Made by a program: the position numbers and the translations under genes
The notes under the pieces: model-generated
The model's input: the letters and a program-made list of their open reading frames with translations, nothing else
What the model was told of the DNA's origin: nothing
Databases searched by the model: none
Part shown: one piece after another, positions 45,801 to 58,433 of the stretch
Numbering within the stretch: position 1 is the stretch's first letter
Layout: each line of letters begins with the position of its first letter
From: Rhytidiadelphus loreus
Taxonomy: Eukaryota; Streptophyta; Bryopsida; Hypnales; Hylocomiaceae
Assembly (NCBI GenBank): GCA_947034895.1
Contig: OX344762.1
Span: 72,100,981 to 72,164,980, forward strand
DNA: 64,000 nucleotides
Reading direction: 5' to 3'

Positions 45801-47074
45801 GGGGCTGTGAGTCCCATATTCGTCACTTGGGACTCATAATTTTTTTTTTTGAATTTTTTTTAGTTTTGAGTATAGCTTATTATACAAAAAGCCCTAAAAA
45901 GAGTTTAAAATCAAATAGGTATGTCACATACCACTATAGCATTTGGTCCTATTTTGAAGTATTTTCCTATAAAAGTACCTAATCCCATGTGTAAATAGGG
46001 TAGAAACCCACAAATTGTACATAGTAGCGTGGTTTAGTAGAAACGCCCAATTGTCTAAACCTGTTATGCATGTGAACACAAATTGGCTAAAAAATATCTG
46101 AAGGGACTATGTGAGAACCTTAAGATAGTTTCCCAAAGAAAGGTTTCAGCTTTCCCATTTCACCAACGAAATAGTAGAAACCCCAATTTTTAGCCTACAG
46201 GTGAAGAAAACTCAAGACAGACCAGAGAAGGGCATCTACGATCTAAGTACGGTAATTTGAATTGGAAATCATGTTAGGAGTCCAACGGCGCAAATGCGCA
46301 ATCAGTTTGTCAAGATTCCCTTTCGTTTGGAAGATTCCCTATTTATCGGAAGTTAAAGGAGATAGTGGGATTTGATTCTCTTTAGAAAAGGTGCAAGGAA
46401 AGAAATCTAAACTTGTACATGTGTTGTGGGATTCCATGAGAGATTCCACAAAAAGTCTCGGTTTTTCCTGATCATTTAAAGATCTTTTTCCGAGTGGTCA
46501 ACCGCTTAAACCTACGATGAGAAATTCATGAAAATTATCCAAGGTGCGATAAGATCTCACTAAAAATAAGCATAGCTTCTTTTATATTAATAATGTGCTC
46601 TGACAAGTTTCATAATGTTTTGATAGTCGAAAGTATAAAAAATAAACAAGATCCTCCAAAATCGACAAATTTCAAGATTTAATGTGGAGTTGACCGGCGT
46701 ATCGAGAGCACACGGAGTTGGAATGAAGTCAAAGCGGGGTCTTTTCTTACTCCTTTACACCTACTAAAGAGCCTAGGCTAGTTACTTTTCATAAAAAAAT
46801 GAAACTCCAAAAGTTGGATTTTTATCTCATTTTTGGTGTTAAGTTGTCGCTAGGTTCTTTGTGTTTTTGAGGTAGGAAAAAGGGGTGAGGAATTTCTATG
46901 GACTAAAAATGGCCTTTTGAAGCCAATGGCGCAATCCATTTGTGATTTGGAGTTAATTTCCAAAAATTAGAGTTTTAGACCAACGTAGAAGTCAAAATTG
47001 GGGAATTTAGGATGAAAATCCTAAGTGATAAGTTTACCTTGTAAAATGAGAGGAGGTGGGTGCCCTTGGAAGAA

Positions 47075-47084
47075 TATATAAAGG
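47075..47084 (+). promoter_or_regulatory. TATA box in TG...CA element copy 2
   Basis: TATATAAAGG, followed by CATTTTCTTCTCATTCCACC, the same start-region text as in copy 1 (28013). It lies about 1.27 kb inside the element, as in copy 1. Confidence 0.6.
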
Positions 47085-48593
47085 CACTCATTTTCTTCTC
47101 ATTCCACCCTTTGTAGCCATTATTTTGGCTCTCTATACAATATAGGTCCATTTAGTTGGCCATTGTGTGCCAATGTTGCCAAATTTGTGTTTTTGGAGCA
47201 TTTTTGGAGCATTTTTGCTCACGTTGTTGCTCTTTTGCAAGCTTTGAAGGACTTTGGGGTCCTTTCAAGTCTTGTTGTTGTTGTATACTTGTTTTAAAGT
47301 ATTTTTGACAAGTTTTTAGTTGTGTTTTGTTGCTCTAACCTTGTGAAGTGTTTTTGCAACCTTTTTTTGAGAACTAACCATTGTACTAATCCTAGAGAAC
47401 TTCCCCTTGTGATTGGCAATGCCGCTTAGGGGAATTCTTTAGTTGTTGAGTGAGGTTTTTGAGTACTAGCACAAATTGTACTAACTTGTGTTTAGTTGTG
47501 TTTCTTGTACTAATTTGTGTTTAGTTGTAGTTATACTAACTTGTGTTTAGTTGTAGTTGTACTAACAAGCATTGGGTTATTTTTGTGTCAATTATTTCCC
47601 TTATCCCATTTGGGACGGCGAAGCTTTAGCTTCGTAAAGAATAGTTTAGAGAGTTATTTTTCATTTTGTTAAATCCACGGCGGAGCTTTGAACCCGTGAA
47701 GTCAAGTGTTTGTGTAATTTTTGGGGTTTGAGAAAACACAGCAAAGCTTTGAACCTCCACCATTTCTATGTAGTTAGGCCTTTGGCCTTAGTTGAGTCAA
47801 GTTGTTATTTTAATATTAGTTTTTTGTTTGGGACCGAGACCAAGGGTGTAGTCAGACCACTAAGAAGAAGGGTCAATATAGATTGAAGTCTAGAATCCCA
47901 TAGTAGAGGTCAAGAGCTTTCCAAAAACATAAAATACAAAGAAATAAGAGCTAAAATGAGTAAGATAGAAGCGGATGAAGTTTCAAATACTAATTAGTGC
48001 TCAAAACTTCATCCATGTATAACTTCTACAAGGAAAGTCCGATTTGCAAGTTCCACATCAATTTAGAAAGATGGTTTTAGCTTGTACAAGGAAAACATAT
48101 TAAAAATCTAAAAATAGTAAATTGTCAAAAGTTAGACCGAGAGTTAGAGTGTATGTAGAGCCGAGGCTAAAAACAAATTCAGACCATTAGAAGGAGGTTG
48201 TAGTATAGAATAGAGTTAAGAATCTAATAGTAGAGGGTTAGAGATTCTCAACAACATAAAGTACAAAGAAATTAGAGCTAAAATGAGTAAGATAGAAGCG
48301 GATGAAGTTTCAATCACTAATTAGTAATGAAAACTTCATCCGTGCATAACTCTTAGTAGGAAAGTCCAAATTACAAGTGTCTTATAGTTTCGGAAAGCTA
48401 ATAAGAGGCTCTATTCATTGAAAACTACAAACTTCTAAAAATAGTAATTTGTCAAAACACAGACCAAGAGCTAGAACACATAGAAGTAGAAGTAGGGAGA
48501 AGAAATCTAGCAATTAGAAGAAGAAATTAGAGGATGGAAACATCAATTAGCATCAAAGAGTGTAGAAATTAGTTCCCTAAACTCACCACTCTT

Positions 48594-49000
48594 TCACTCA
48601 ATTAGCCTACAACTACAGTAAAAATTAGAAGTTGAATTCAAAAACTCAAATAGAATGATAGTTTGTGTTTGAACAACAAAAAACTTAGATCGTTTATATT
48701 TGTGGGAAGGGAAGGAGAAATGATTGGAAGGAATGGATTGAGAGGAAAAGATTGGGAGGAAATCCTGGAGATCATTTTGAACCAATAGAATGTAGTCAAA
48801 GTCAACCTTTAAAATAGTGAGAGGAACAATGTTAGAGAGAAAAAAAGTACAAGAAAGAAAAGAAGATAAAGAAGTCCAAAGAATTGGCAACTTGTATTAA
48901 AAAGCCATTTTTAAGCCGTAGGCAAAAATACTTGGCAATTTCACAACATGGCGAACAAAGAAGATGGAGACAACTTCTACAACAACATTGAAGACGAGCT
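48594..49000. other. Purine-rich part of TG...CA element copy 2, no gene
   Basis: The A/G-rich plus strand leaves a minus-strand open frame (48594-48890) of Ser/Phe/Leu-rich composition, which is a shadow. It is part of the R-U5-like region of the element. Confidence 0.5.
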
Positions 49001-49735
49001 ACCAATCATTATAAATTACTAAGCATTTCCAAAGTTATTAAATTTCAAAGTTGGTCATTTAAAACATAGGAACCGAATTAGAAGTCCAAGTCAGAGTAGT
49101 TGTGTTGAATTTTTCCAAGTTTTAGATTCAAATCAATGTAAGTCTCATCTAGAGCTTTCCAAAAACATCTTAAACATAGAATTTGGACTTAACGAACAAG
49201 ATAGAGTTGGATGAAGTTTAGTTATTAGAATGGATGAAAAATATTTAGAGAAAGGGAAAGTGGAAAAATTTGAGTGAATTTGGGAAAGGAAAAAACATAT
49301 AAGCTCTGAGTGAAAAAAAGTTCAATTTAGACTTACCAAGTAGTAGAAAACCATGGATGAAGTTTGATGTACTGATTAGCGGTCAAACTTCATCCACTCA
49401 TAACTTTTGATAGGAAGATCCAATCAAGTCGAGTCTTACCATTCTGGAATGAGTAAAAAATAACCTACAAGAATATGGAATTAATTTTAGTCTGAACACA
49501 ACTTCACTAAGAAACCATAGCGGCCTAATTAGAAGCCCAAAAGGCCAATTAAAACTTAATTTGAGCCATCTTAGAGTTATTTTGAGTCCGAAACACTTAG
49601 AAATTACACAAAGATCCATTGCTTGGAAGGCGTAGTGGACCGACGTTAGGCACCCGGTGAAACTAATCATAATTACTAAAACCTGGTTGTGCACGTTGAT
49701 TTACTAAGGGTGGGTAAATAAACACTCACAGGGGT

Positions 49736-50477
49736 ATATATTGACAAATGGCACTATACTTACCCTTGAATTGTATCATCATCTCATCAATTGTCACCTT
49801 GTCCTCCAAATTCCACATGTCTTTGCACCGATCTCTAATCTCATCTAAAAGCCACTTCAATTTCACCAATTTGTCAAATTCCACACTATATGATTTGACC
49901 AATCGGTAGTTGCTCCATGATCATTATGCACATGTAAACACCGTATGATGTGCTCATAACAGTCTCGTGTCATAATCGATGATATAATCGGGCACCATAG
50001 AAAGTCACATGATTTTTTCCAATAGCTTCGCATGTTTGGCTCAATCTTGATCCCTATATACAAAGATATAGCCAAAAATGCCCTCAATTTTGGCGGATGG
50101 AGAACAAAACACCTCTCTCTACCCCACGACTTCTTAGGGGTACATCTAGACCGTGGATTTATTTCAAAGGCATACCTATTAGTCTCAGCACATATCTTGC
50201 GTAATGTCTACTGAGTCCAATTTTTTTGGAATAACGCATATAGAGTGGGCATTTTTGGTGAAGGTTTTGGTAATCCTGGGTTGGGATCCCTAAATTCAAT
50301 TGGAGTTGGATCAAATGTAGAAAATGTCTTTTCCCATGAATCCTCACTGTAAACTTCCTGCAACCTTGGTAATTTTTCTTTGCCTTTTTCCTCCACATTC
50401 TTATTTTTATCCATAACCTCATTTTGTGACCCATATGTTGTCACCCCAGGGTTGCTAGCATGTGAGCCTGTGAGCAT
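49736..50477 (-). pseudogene. piggyBac transposase remnant, N-terminal part
   Basis: It starts with an acidic/basic lead in the frame 50208-50477, shifts frame, then reads LRAFLAISLYIGIKIEPNMRSYW (residues split over the shift), IISSIMTRDCYEHIIRCLHV, and after another shift KWLLDEIRDRCKDMWNLEDK and VTIDEMMIQFKGK. These are the first conserved blocks of the piggyBac DDE domain, including the first catalytic aspartate of IDEMM. At least two frameshifts are present. The segment stops at QYIP, where copy 2 of the TG...CA element is inserted. Confidence 0.8.
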
Positions 50478-50790
50478 GAGCCTATGAGCCTGTGAGCCTC
50501 CAATTTAAAAAAAAATAAAAGTGCAAGGATTCTATGACCGTGGGTTTTTTGAATTATGACTACCTCAAAAAGGGAGTTCATTTTAGTGAAATTCAAAGCC
50601 ATTTATTACTTTTGGTTAGAAACATCATTGCAACAAGTAAGAGTGGTCCATTTTGAATCAAATAACACCATTAAAAAATGATCAAAAAAATAAATTGTGC
50701 TCGATATGTAGCCCAAAAACACACGAATCCAAATTTAATGAAAATCCATACAAGGTAGTTTGACTCATGACATATATCTATCTCATGAAT

Positions 50791-53700
50791 CTACGTTGCG
50801 GTGGACTCAGTCGCAGAATCCTCATTGGTAGAGGATTCTGAAGTCTCTCTACCCTCAGATGCGGATCCATCTATGAATTGTAAAACATTTAGAGCATATG
50901 TATCTTTACGTCGTTTTGGTTTAAGGCAACCAAAATCCGCAAAGGCTGTTGCCATGTGCTCTGCATAGAGTGGAAGATCAAAACTCTTTTCCGGACTGTA
51001 GAAAAGACTTCGTTTGTTCACCATCGCATCTGATGGCATCAATCCTCGATGGCTGCAAACAAATATGACAAAATATTAGAAGTGTAGAACATTGAAATTA
51101 GTATAGATATAATTACTTAAACAAAATGCAAACTTACTTACTGAATTTTCCCCTTCGAGCAAATTTTCGAGGCACCACGGGCATATCATCCGAATCATGT
51201 ACTTGATGTGTTGGTGGTTTAGTTGGGGCCTTTATCGAAGCTGGAGTAGGCTTCCACATGGGTTTGAGGAGGGCATCAAAAATGTCAATATTCTCTTCCA
51301 AAGCCACAATGTGGCGGCCTGTGCCACGACAAGCGGTAATAGATGCACCTGAATTGAAGGCAACACAAAATATTAGTGAAATGAATTATGGGTGATGATA
51401 TTCACTTTGAATGGACCATAATGCTTTTGAAAAATCACCTGTTGATGCGGTGCAATCAAGAACCAAATCTCCCTCGACGGTTGTAGCTTCGATGAGTAGT
51501 TGAAAAAATCGAGGGTCCTTTTCATGAGCCCCTCGCCATGGCTTCCTGTCATTCATCGCTATGTCATCCTCCTTGGTGTAATTCATCAACATGTCATCTC
51601 GACCAATGTCCACACCAGCACTCTTCATTAGTGATGTGCGCTTGAAACAAAAGTTGGATTTTCCTTTTTCACCAAAGTCTTTCACAAGAAGGTTGATTCC
51701 AAACCTCTATGTCTGCAATGATAAAAACAATATACACATGAGTAACAAACATTACTATATCCATTAAAAAAATTTAGGCCGAGCGCTACGAAAGCCATAG
51801 CAAAATTTACTGTAGTACTATTGTCCACTGCTGAGGTCAAGTGGAGACGATTCATGCTCCACCACTCTTTCTTCTTCACCATTTGATAAGTCTCACAGAA
51901 ACCTGTGATATCACCCCTAACATCGGCGCTCCATGAATAAAATACTATCATGCAGCCATGGTCTTGTAGATGTTTGAATGCAAATTGAAATGCAGCTTGA
52001 AGACCCTCATTCTGTGAGTCAGCATTCCAAGTCGGCACCTTTGTAGATGGAGAGGACAGTCCCGGCACGGGTAAATTCTCCGGGCAATCAAAGAACAAAA
52101 GGTCCACTCCAGGCCTAGCGTTTGGTACTCCGTAAAACATGCGAGGCTTCTCCACTGAAAACTACAAACATGGAACACTTAAAAATATTAATTACTCATA
52201 AACACAATGTTCATGCTTCCAACTTCTTATAAAACGAGGAAATTAAAAAACCAAGAAAAAATTACCTTCTTCCAAAAGTCCATGACCTCCCTATACGAAG
52301 TCGGTGTCTCGGTCTCCATGTCCTCCACGAGGTCTTCAATTGAAATATTAAAGATTAAATCCTTTGACCTCTCCATTTCATCATCACCCAGAACAATGAC
52401 CTAGGTCCCCTGAGTGATGACATCCTCTGTTAGCTGCGTCAATGTCGCCTTCCTCTTCATCCCACTTTGAGCTCCCCCATCCATCTGAGAGCTTTGGTCC
52501 ACCATGGAGGATGTAGGAATAGTAGCACCACCCTCTGCCTTCTTCTTTCCTTTTGCTAGGAGCTTTTTCTCTTTCTCCTTCTCCTTTTCCGCCAACTTGA
52601 CCTTCCATTCAGCTTCCTTCTTATCCTTCGACTCCAAAAGAAGTTGAAGGCGAGCCGTTTTTTTCCTGTCCTTCCATTCAGCTTCCTTCTTATCCTTCGA
52701 CTCCAAAAGAAGTTGAAGGCGAGCCGTTTTTTTCCTGTCATTGGCTTCCCTCTTTGCAATGGCCTTATTTTTTTGTCTGTCAGTTAGTCCTGTAAACTCA
52801 TCCACCTCCATGTCAATAGCACCAATGCCCTCTAAAGAATTTTGGAATTGTACTTCCGATGGATGAGTGTACGAGACGGGGCAGTCAATGTACCACCCTC
52901 CACCACTGAGATGAGCCGTTGTGAAGGTACGAAGTTGATTGGGAGTGTATATGTAGTTAGCAGAACTGTGGTCCAACCAAGTGAACAAGAATGGAGGTAG
53001 ATCGGTTCATGCAATCGCTCCTTTTGCTTCTAGTTCATGCTTGAAATAACTGCAACATAAGAACCAACTATATTATAGAACATACTTGAAGTGTCCAAGC
53101 TAGGGTTTAGCTCAAATTAGGAAAGAAAACTAATCACACACACAAGGAATAAATTCAATGATGAAATGATGAATTCAAATAGATTAAGACCTAGAAACGA
53201 GGTTGCCCTATCAGTACCAATCATGACTCAATCGAATCCAACTGAGGCATTACATAAAGCAATATGAATCCCCATCTCTAACTGTGGCCGAAAATACTCT
53301 AATGGTCCAAGTAAATTTTTTTAATGTAAATCAATAAAGTATGCATGTATTTTAATTGAGACAAGTACAAAGTGAGAAAAAGATACTGGAAAAGAACTCT
53401 TCGAACTGCGTGCTTGGATCCATCAAAATTCATGAAAGAATCACTTTTCTTGAAATAATTGGCTCCTCTCAAAACCACCAAGAATCCCTGATCCTAGATC
53501 TTCCTTCTCCATCCCTCTATGTAGTCTGCTAGGAACTCAGGCTGTTGGGGAACTTTCATATTGATGACGACGTTGTTCTGCCTCACTACATCATCAAAGT
53601 ACTCCACAGCTGCATCTTCTATCTGTTGAAAGATAAGATGAATTAGAAATTAAATGCTCAAAGGTGTAGTTGTAGAACTTGAATAATATAAAAAGCGACA

Positions 53701-56030
53701 AGTGATTTATAAAACTTCCATTATCCAATTTTCAATAATACATGCACTTGAGCACTTACCCCTACATACCACACACATTTGTTCAAGAACGGGCCAAGCA
53801 ATGTTTCAGATACGAGCCGTGCTAGAAACCGCCTAGCATCACAAGATGGTAGTGAAGAATTCCACCACTTGAGAAACTTGATTTTGTGAAATGGAGAAGT
53901 ATTGCAAGTGGCCACCATTTGCAATTTTTCCAGTGTCATCTCTGGAAACTCATTAGTGCTCCAATGCTTTTCCACCTGTAGAAGAATAAATGTACAATTG
54001 AAATTATTATTGGAACTTCGCCATACAGCAGTTGCGTAAAATCATTTTTAGAAAACGTCACTTACTTCAGCTAGGAAGTCAGGTCCATGCGTTGGATTGG
54101 CCACGGTCACCAACTTAATCATTTTCACATACAACTTGGTGTTCTTTTCCTTGGCTCCAATTCTCATGGCATTCACGACACCTTCATGACTTTTCTCTTC
54201 AAACGGGGTGACCTCGTTGTACCTTCTCATAGCAACATCTACTGCCTGGGCAATCTCTTGCTGTACAAGTCCAACATTTCAGAAATAACATATCCACATT
54301 AATAATGAAAACAAAAAAGGAAGTAAAATTACGGACAAAAGTATAAGAGAACATCGTAATTCTCACCCGAAAGATAAATGATGTGAAGACCTCCATCGGC
54401 ATTGAGTACCATGTTTTCTTCACTCTAAGTGCTCCACAGCGTTTGACCTCTGACGGTCTCAACATTTCGTTGAACCTTTCCATAGGTAGAAGACCATACT
54501 TCTGAACGCAATACAATGTGTGTACCAAATTCGTCTTCACGTAGGAGTCTTTTGTTGATCTGCAGTTGCCAGAGGACAGTTAGATATTGCTCATCGTACC
54601 CAATAGAACATAGACAAATGTTCATGAAAACAAAACAAAACAAAAAATAATGTAAATTAAAAAAAAATATATAAAAAAAAAAATATTCACTTGTTAATAT
54701 CATGCATTACATGCATGACAAGCTCAATCTTCCCCTTCGTGTCCAACACGATGGAGTCGACTGAAAAATGCCAATCTCGCGAGGTGGAATGGAGTCTAGA
54801 GATGTGGTTCATCCATGCCAAGCGACGGTGATTTTCGTCACAAACGAAAAATTTCAAATTTTTCAGGAATTTCAGCTGAGCCACAGACTCCACGTACTCG
54901 TTGAAGATGGCATTTTGCTCCTTCCAAAGTGGGCCCCAACCATCTTTTTCTTTCTCAGAGAACTCTGAGCTTTCACCGGCTTCATTCGTGGTAGTCACAT
55001 AGAAAACTGCTGCTCCATCGCGATACCCGTTGACAAACTCCTGCTCAAGCTTTACTAGGTCGCATGAGAGTGTAGGCCGCACCATTGGCATTGCAACAAG
55101 CCTGCAAAGCGGAATTTGGAGCCGAAACAATTGATCCGGTTTCATTCTCAGAGATGAAATTGTAGCCACTGAATCAACCTTTTGCAATCTTCGAAGCTCA
55201 TCTTCCAACATCTCCTTCTCCTCATCCTCCACAAAGTCTTCCTCTCCTTCACGATCATCTCCAATTTCTGGTTGTGCTGTGTCATCAGTTCCAGGGGTTT
55301 CAATAATTGCCTCTACTTGTGATAAATGAACAGGAGACACATCCATCTGGAAAAGCAAAACGCAACAGGTTTGAAGGTTGAACCAATTGAACTAATTGAT
55401 TCAAAGACAAACAGTACAATGAACAAGAACAAGCACCATCATTGTGAAAGTTTGATAATTATGATTTAAAAGAAACTTTTCACAGTAAAGGTACATTAGA
55501 CATGCTAGAGCACAATAGGTTATGCCCCCTCCAAAAAACTAAAATTCGAATCAATCAATGTCTACATCTTCCTCTTCATTTGAGCTCAATAGAATTAGCA
55601 CAACCTCACGTATAGCTTGACTAGTACTACAAGTGCATTGACACGTGTCCAAGAACATTGGACCGTCAATTGAAGTAGATATCTCACTATCAGAACTGTA
55701 CTCAATCTCCGAACTCTCTAGGGAGAATATAGGTGTCCTTTGTTTACGTAGTGTTGGCCAAGGTTGGGAGATAAAACGTCTACGTGATTTAGGGTCACTG
55801 ACCCTATTGTGCTGAGAATGCTCAAGAGCATCCGTGGCTTGATCAGCGGCATCCATAATATCATTGAAGCTTACCAGGTCTTCATTTGTAGTTTCTTCAT
55901 CCTTTGAATCACTTGAGACCTCCATGCTGATATTTGCAAGCGTAAAAGGTTGAGAAGGTCCGGCAGCTTGAGACACTGCAACCATGGTAGGCAATACACT
56001 GGAGCCAGATGCATGCCGATCATCACCAAC
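50791..56030 (-). pseudogene. ParB-like box plus circularly permuted N4/N6 amino-methyltransferase-like protein, multi-exon
   Basis: Ten exons with GT-AG junctions and matching phases: 55346-54691, 54559-54367, 54260-54066, 53975-53760, 53622-53387, 53049-52266, 52161-51790, 51706-51439, 51348-51138, 51052-50791; an extra 5' exon 56030-55566 is possible. The first holds FFVCDENHRRLAWMNHI, like the DGxHR box of ParB/sulfiredoxin domains. The C-terminal part has motif IV as LLFFDCPENLP (DPPY in active enzymes), then PRFFQLLIEA and motif I as LVLDCTASTG, continuing across an intron into ASITACRGTGRHIVALE. That order, IV before I, is the beta class of DNA amino-methyltransferases. Both motifs deviate (DCPE for DPPY, no second glycine in motif I), so activity is doubtful. 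Stops in frame: TAG 53494-53496, TGA 53007-53009, TAG 52401-52403. Apart from these the model is about 1130 codons, so it is a recent pseudogene or uses other splice forms. Confidence 0.75.
52602..52739 (-). repeat. Exact 69-bp in-frame tandem duplication in the methyltransferase-like gene
   Basis: Copies at 52602-52670 and 52671-52739 are identical as far as I can see. They code for DRKKTARLQLLLESKDKKEA and EWK twice, in a charged helical linker between the ParB-like and the methyltransferase-like parts. Identity shows a very recent event. Confidence 0.93.
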
Positions 56031-58433
56031 CTATAAATGAAACACACAATTGACCAGATCAAAAATGTAGATAAAAAATCATCAAAACACCTCAAATTGA
56101 AAATTAGACCATGAAATCATTAAGTTTATGCTAAATAAAAACCAAAATATGATTCAACACATTGCCCGACCATACTTAAAAATAAATAAATAATCCAAAT
56201 TCCCTCTATTGTTTTCGAATCTTACATGTAATTCTCATGCATTTTAGAGACATGGTCAATGAATTCGAGGCAAAGGAATTAGTGTTTTCCGTTGTGGCTT
56301 ATAAAATTCAAACAAATGCACATAGCACTACTAATAGTACATTGAGAGGGACCAGTTCTTGGAGGTCCTGAGATCTCTCATTTGATGTCAATCGGATCCG
56401 ACTGACTCTAAAGGATTACTACCTTGACCCCCTTGAAATGGTTACCAGACGACTTCATTATTTGTTTTTTTAATAGGACAAGAATGAACCTCATGAATCT
56501 GTGAATCTGAACTGTCAATAGAATATTCCAGAAGCAGCACCAAACATTTGGATGAAATAAGAGGTAAGATCAAGAAAACATCCGAATACCTAGATAGAAG
56601 TTTAGTACATGGAGGTCAACTGCCAAAAGTCACATAAACTAATGAATAACCTAGCAAAGACAGAATTCCGTCAGAATTAATGAAAAAATAAATAATTCAA
56701 GTACCATTTTATGAGGGTCCATCAGACTCCGTCCCGGGATCAGTCGGATTCGACTGAAGCCTGGAGGGAGTTTGTTGGACCCCCAGGAAATGGTACTCGA
56801 ATACGCCCCGGACACACTACCTGAGACCCTCACCTCGCGACCCTTCCGGTGACCTACCCCGAGGCACTCAATTTGAGACCCCAGATACAGAAACCATCCA
56901 CCAAAGACCCACCCCAAGCCCAGAGTTGCAGATACACCCCAAGGAAAAACCACAACCCCGCAGCTTCTGACAAACTCCGACAGCCAGACAGCCCACAGAC
57001 ACCCCAAGACATCCCCAGCCTACAGACCTACCTGCGAGACCCAAAGACCCACCCCGAAGAACATAGACCATGCTTCATCATCCCCCGACCCAACCAAATG
57101 GACCATTTCCGGGGGGTCCGGATGAATCCACCCAGGGATCAGTCGGATCCGACTTAGCCATGGCGGGAGTGGGTTGGACCCTCCAAAAACGGGGATTGAA
57201 TTCTACCCCGACACAATTCCTGGCAAAAGAATGGAGAGAACACAGCTCGAACTCGACCCCGGGCCTTAGCGGCGATACCCTCACCAAAAAACCCACCAGA
57301 CCGTAGAAGCAGACCCGACCCGACCGCACAAGTCCAGACACACCCAACCACCACTACAGGGAAACGGTGTCCTTTTTGACATTTAATTGACGCAATTCTG
57401 TCTACATCAACGAAGGTCATCTCAGAACTTGGAACCCTGTTGATTAGGATGGTATTTTTGATTTCTGTCAACTCTGTGTCAGTTTACAAACTGATATCCA
57501 TTTAGGGTGCCAACGTGGAGGATGGATAAATAATTCTCAACTTTTTCATTCGTCCATTAATTCGTACAGTGCATTCTACATCTTCAGTGCAGTAGAGCTT
57601 CGTTCTGGCACGTCCTTTTTTCACAATATCTACATTCCATCAATCACATTCACATGGAAAAAAAACTGTATTTAATCCATAGTTCCTCATTACTAGTTTT
57701 TTGGTTTATTATTTCAGTAGTATGTGACAAAAGTATAGAAAATCAGAACAACTATGAAGACTTTCTGATAGAACTTATCCAAGCATGCATAATACATTCC
57801 ATTAAATTAAATGAACGACACGTTCATTTAATTTCTCGAAATCAATAGAAGGCTTCCTTCATGAATCTCACTTCATTTTATGGACACATGTTCTTAAATA
57901 AGGGCTTATTCGTTAATTTGAGACAAGTTGGGGTCTCATTTTAATGCATTCTATATTTAGAAAGAAATAAGTATTCAATAAATTGAGACTCTTCAATAAA
58001 TTAAGACTTCAAAATGTTAAAATATTTTTTTATAGATTTTTCTAGTTCTAGAAAAAGTATCTCCAACCAACAATTCACTATTTCATTCCTTAATTTATTC
58101 ATTAATATCTATATACAATAGACCATGAACTTATAAATTGAAACATTTCTTTAAATTGAGACTACCTTTAATCCCAAAAAATCATCCCCATACTTCTCAC
58201 ACCAAACTTTTTAAATGAAAGACTTCAACCAAATACAAATTGAAGGCACAAGTAAATGTAATATATAGAAAAGCTATAAGAAAGGGGAAATATTTTCTAT
58301 TAATAGCAATAAAAATGTTACATATCTGTTACATCATTATAGAAACAATCAAAGAAACAACTACAAATACTAAAATGTAAAACCACATGGAACTTCACTT
58401 CCTAAAATAAGAAACCACCAACAGACCTACAAA
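56031..58433. other. Spacer or long intron with dispersed 90-bp repeats
   Basis: No coding frame with domain features. Three copies of a roughly 90-bp repeat, each with (C)AGTCGGATYCGACT followed by GGACCC or GACCCC text, lie at about 56380-56450, 56712-56800 and 57110-57200. 56800-57350 is GC-rich with CCCCGG and CCACCCC words and long frames on both strands, which I regard as compositional. A CACTACAGGGAAACGG at about 57354 resembles a CACTA end without a visible partner. 57500-58430 is AT-rich. Confidence 0.45.

Larger units (their letters stand above)
45806..49730 (+). mobile_element. TG...CA element, copy 2, inserted in the piggyBac gene
   Basis: The 3925-bp segment starts TGTGAGTCCC and ends AACACTCACA (TGTGAGT and ACTCACA are exact inverted copies). 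It is flanked by GGGGC (45801-45805) and GGGGT (49731-49735), a 5-bp duplication with one change. Removing it and one flank joins QYIP to PKPRKWGIK in frame. It is collinear with 26740-30429 and has a TATA box at 47075. The hairpin GGATGAAGTTT...AAACTTCATCC occurs near 47975, 48300 and 49352. No ORF and no paired terminal repeat. Confidence 0.88.

Noticed and set aside
56651..57471. Several ORFs of 60-118 codons on both strands
   Set aside because: GC-rich, multi-frame openness with Trp/Gly/Val or Pro/Thr bias, no domain, no splice-phase link to the neighbouring gene.
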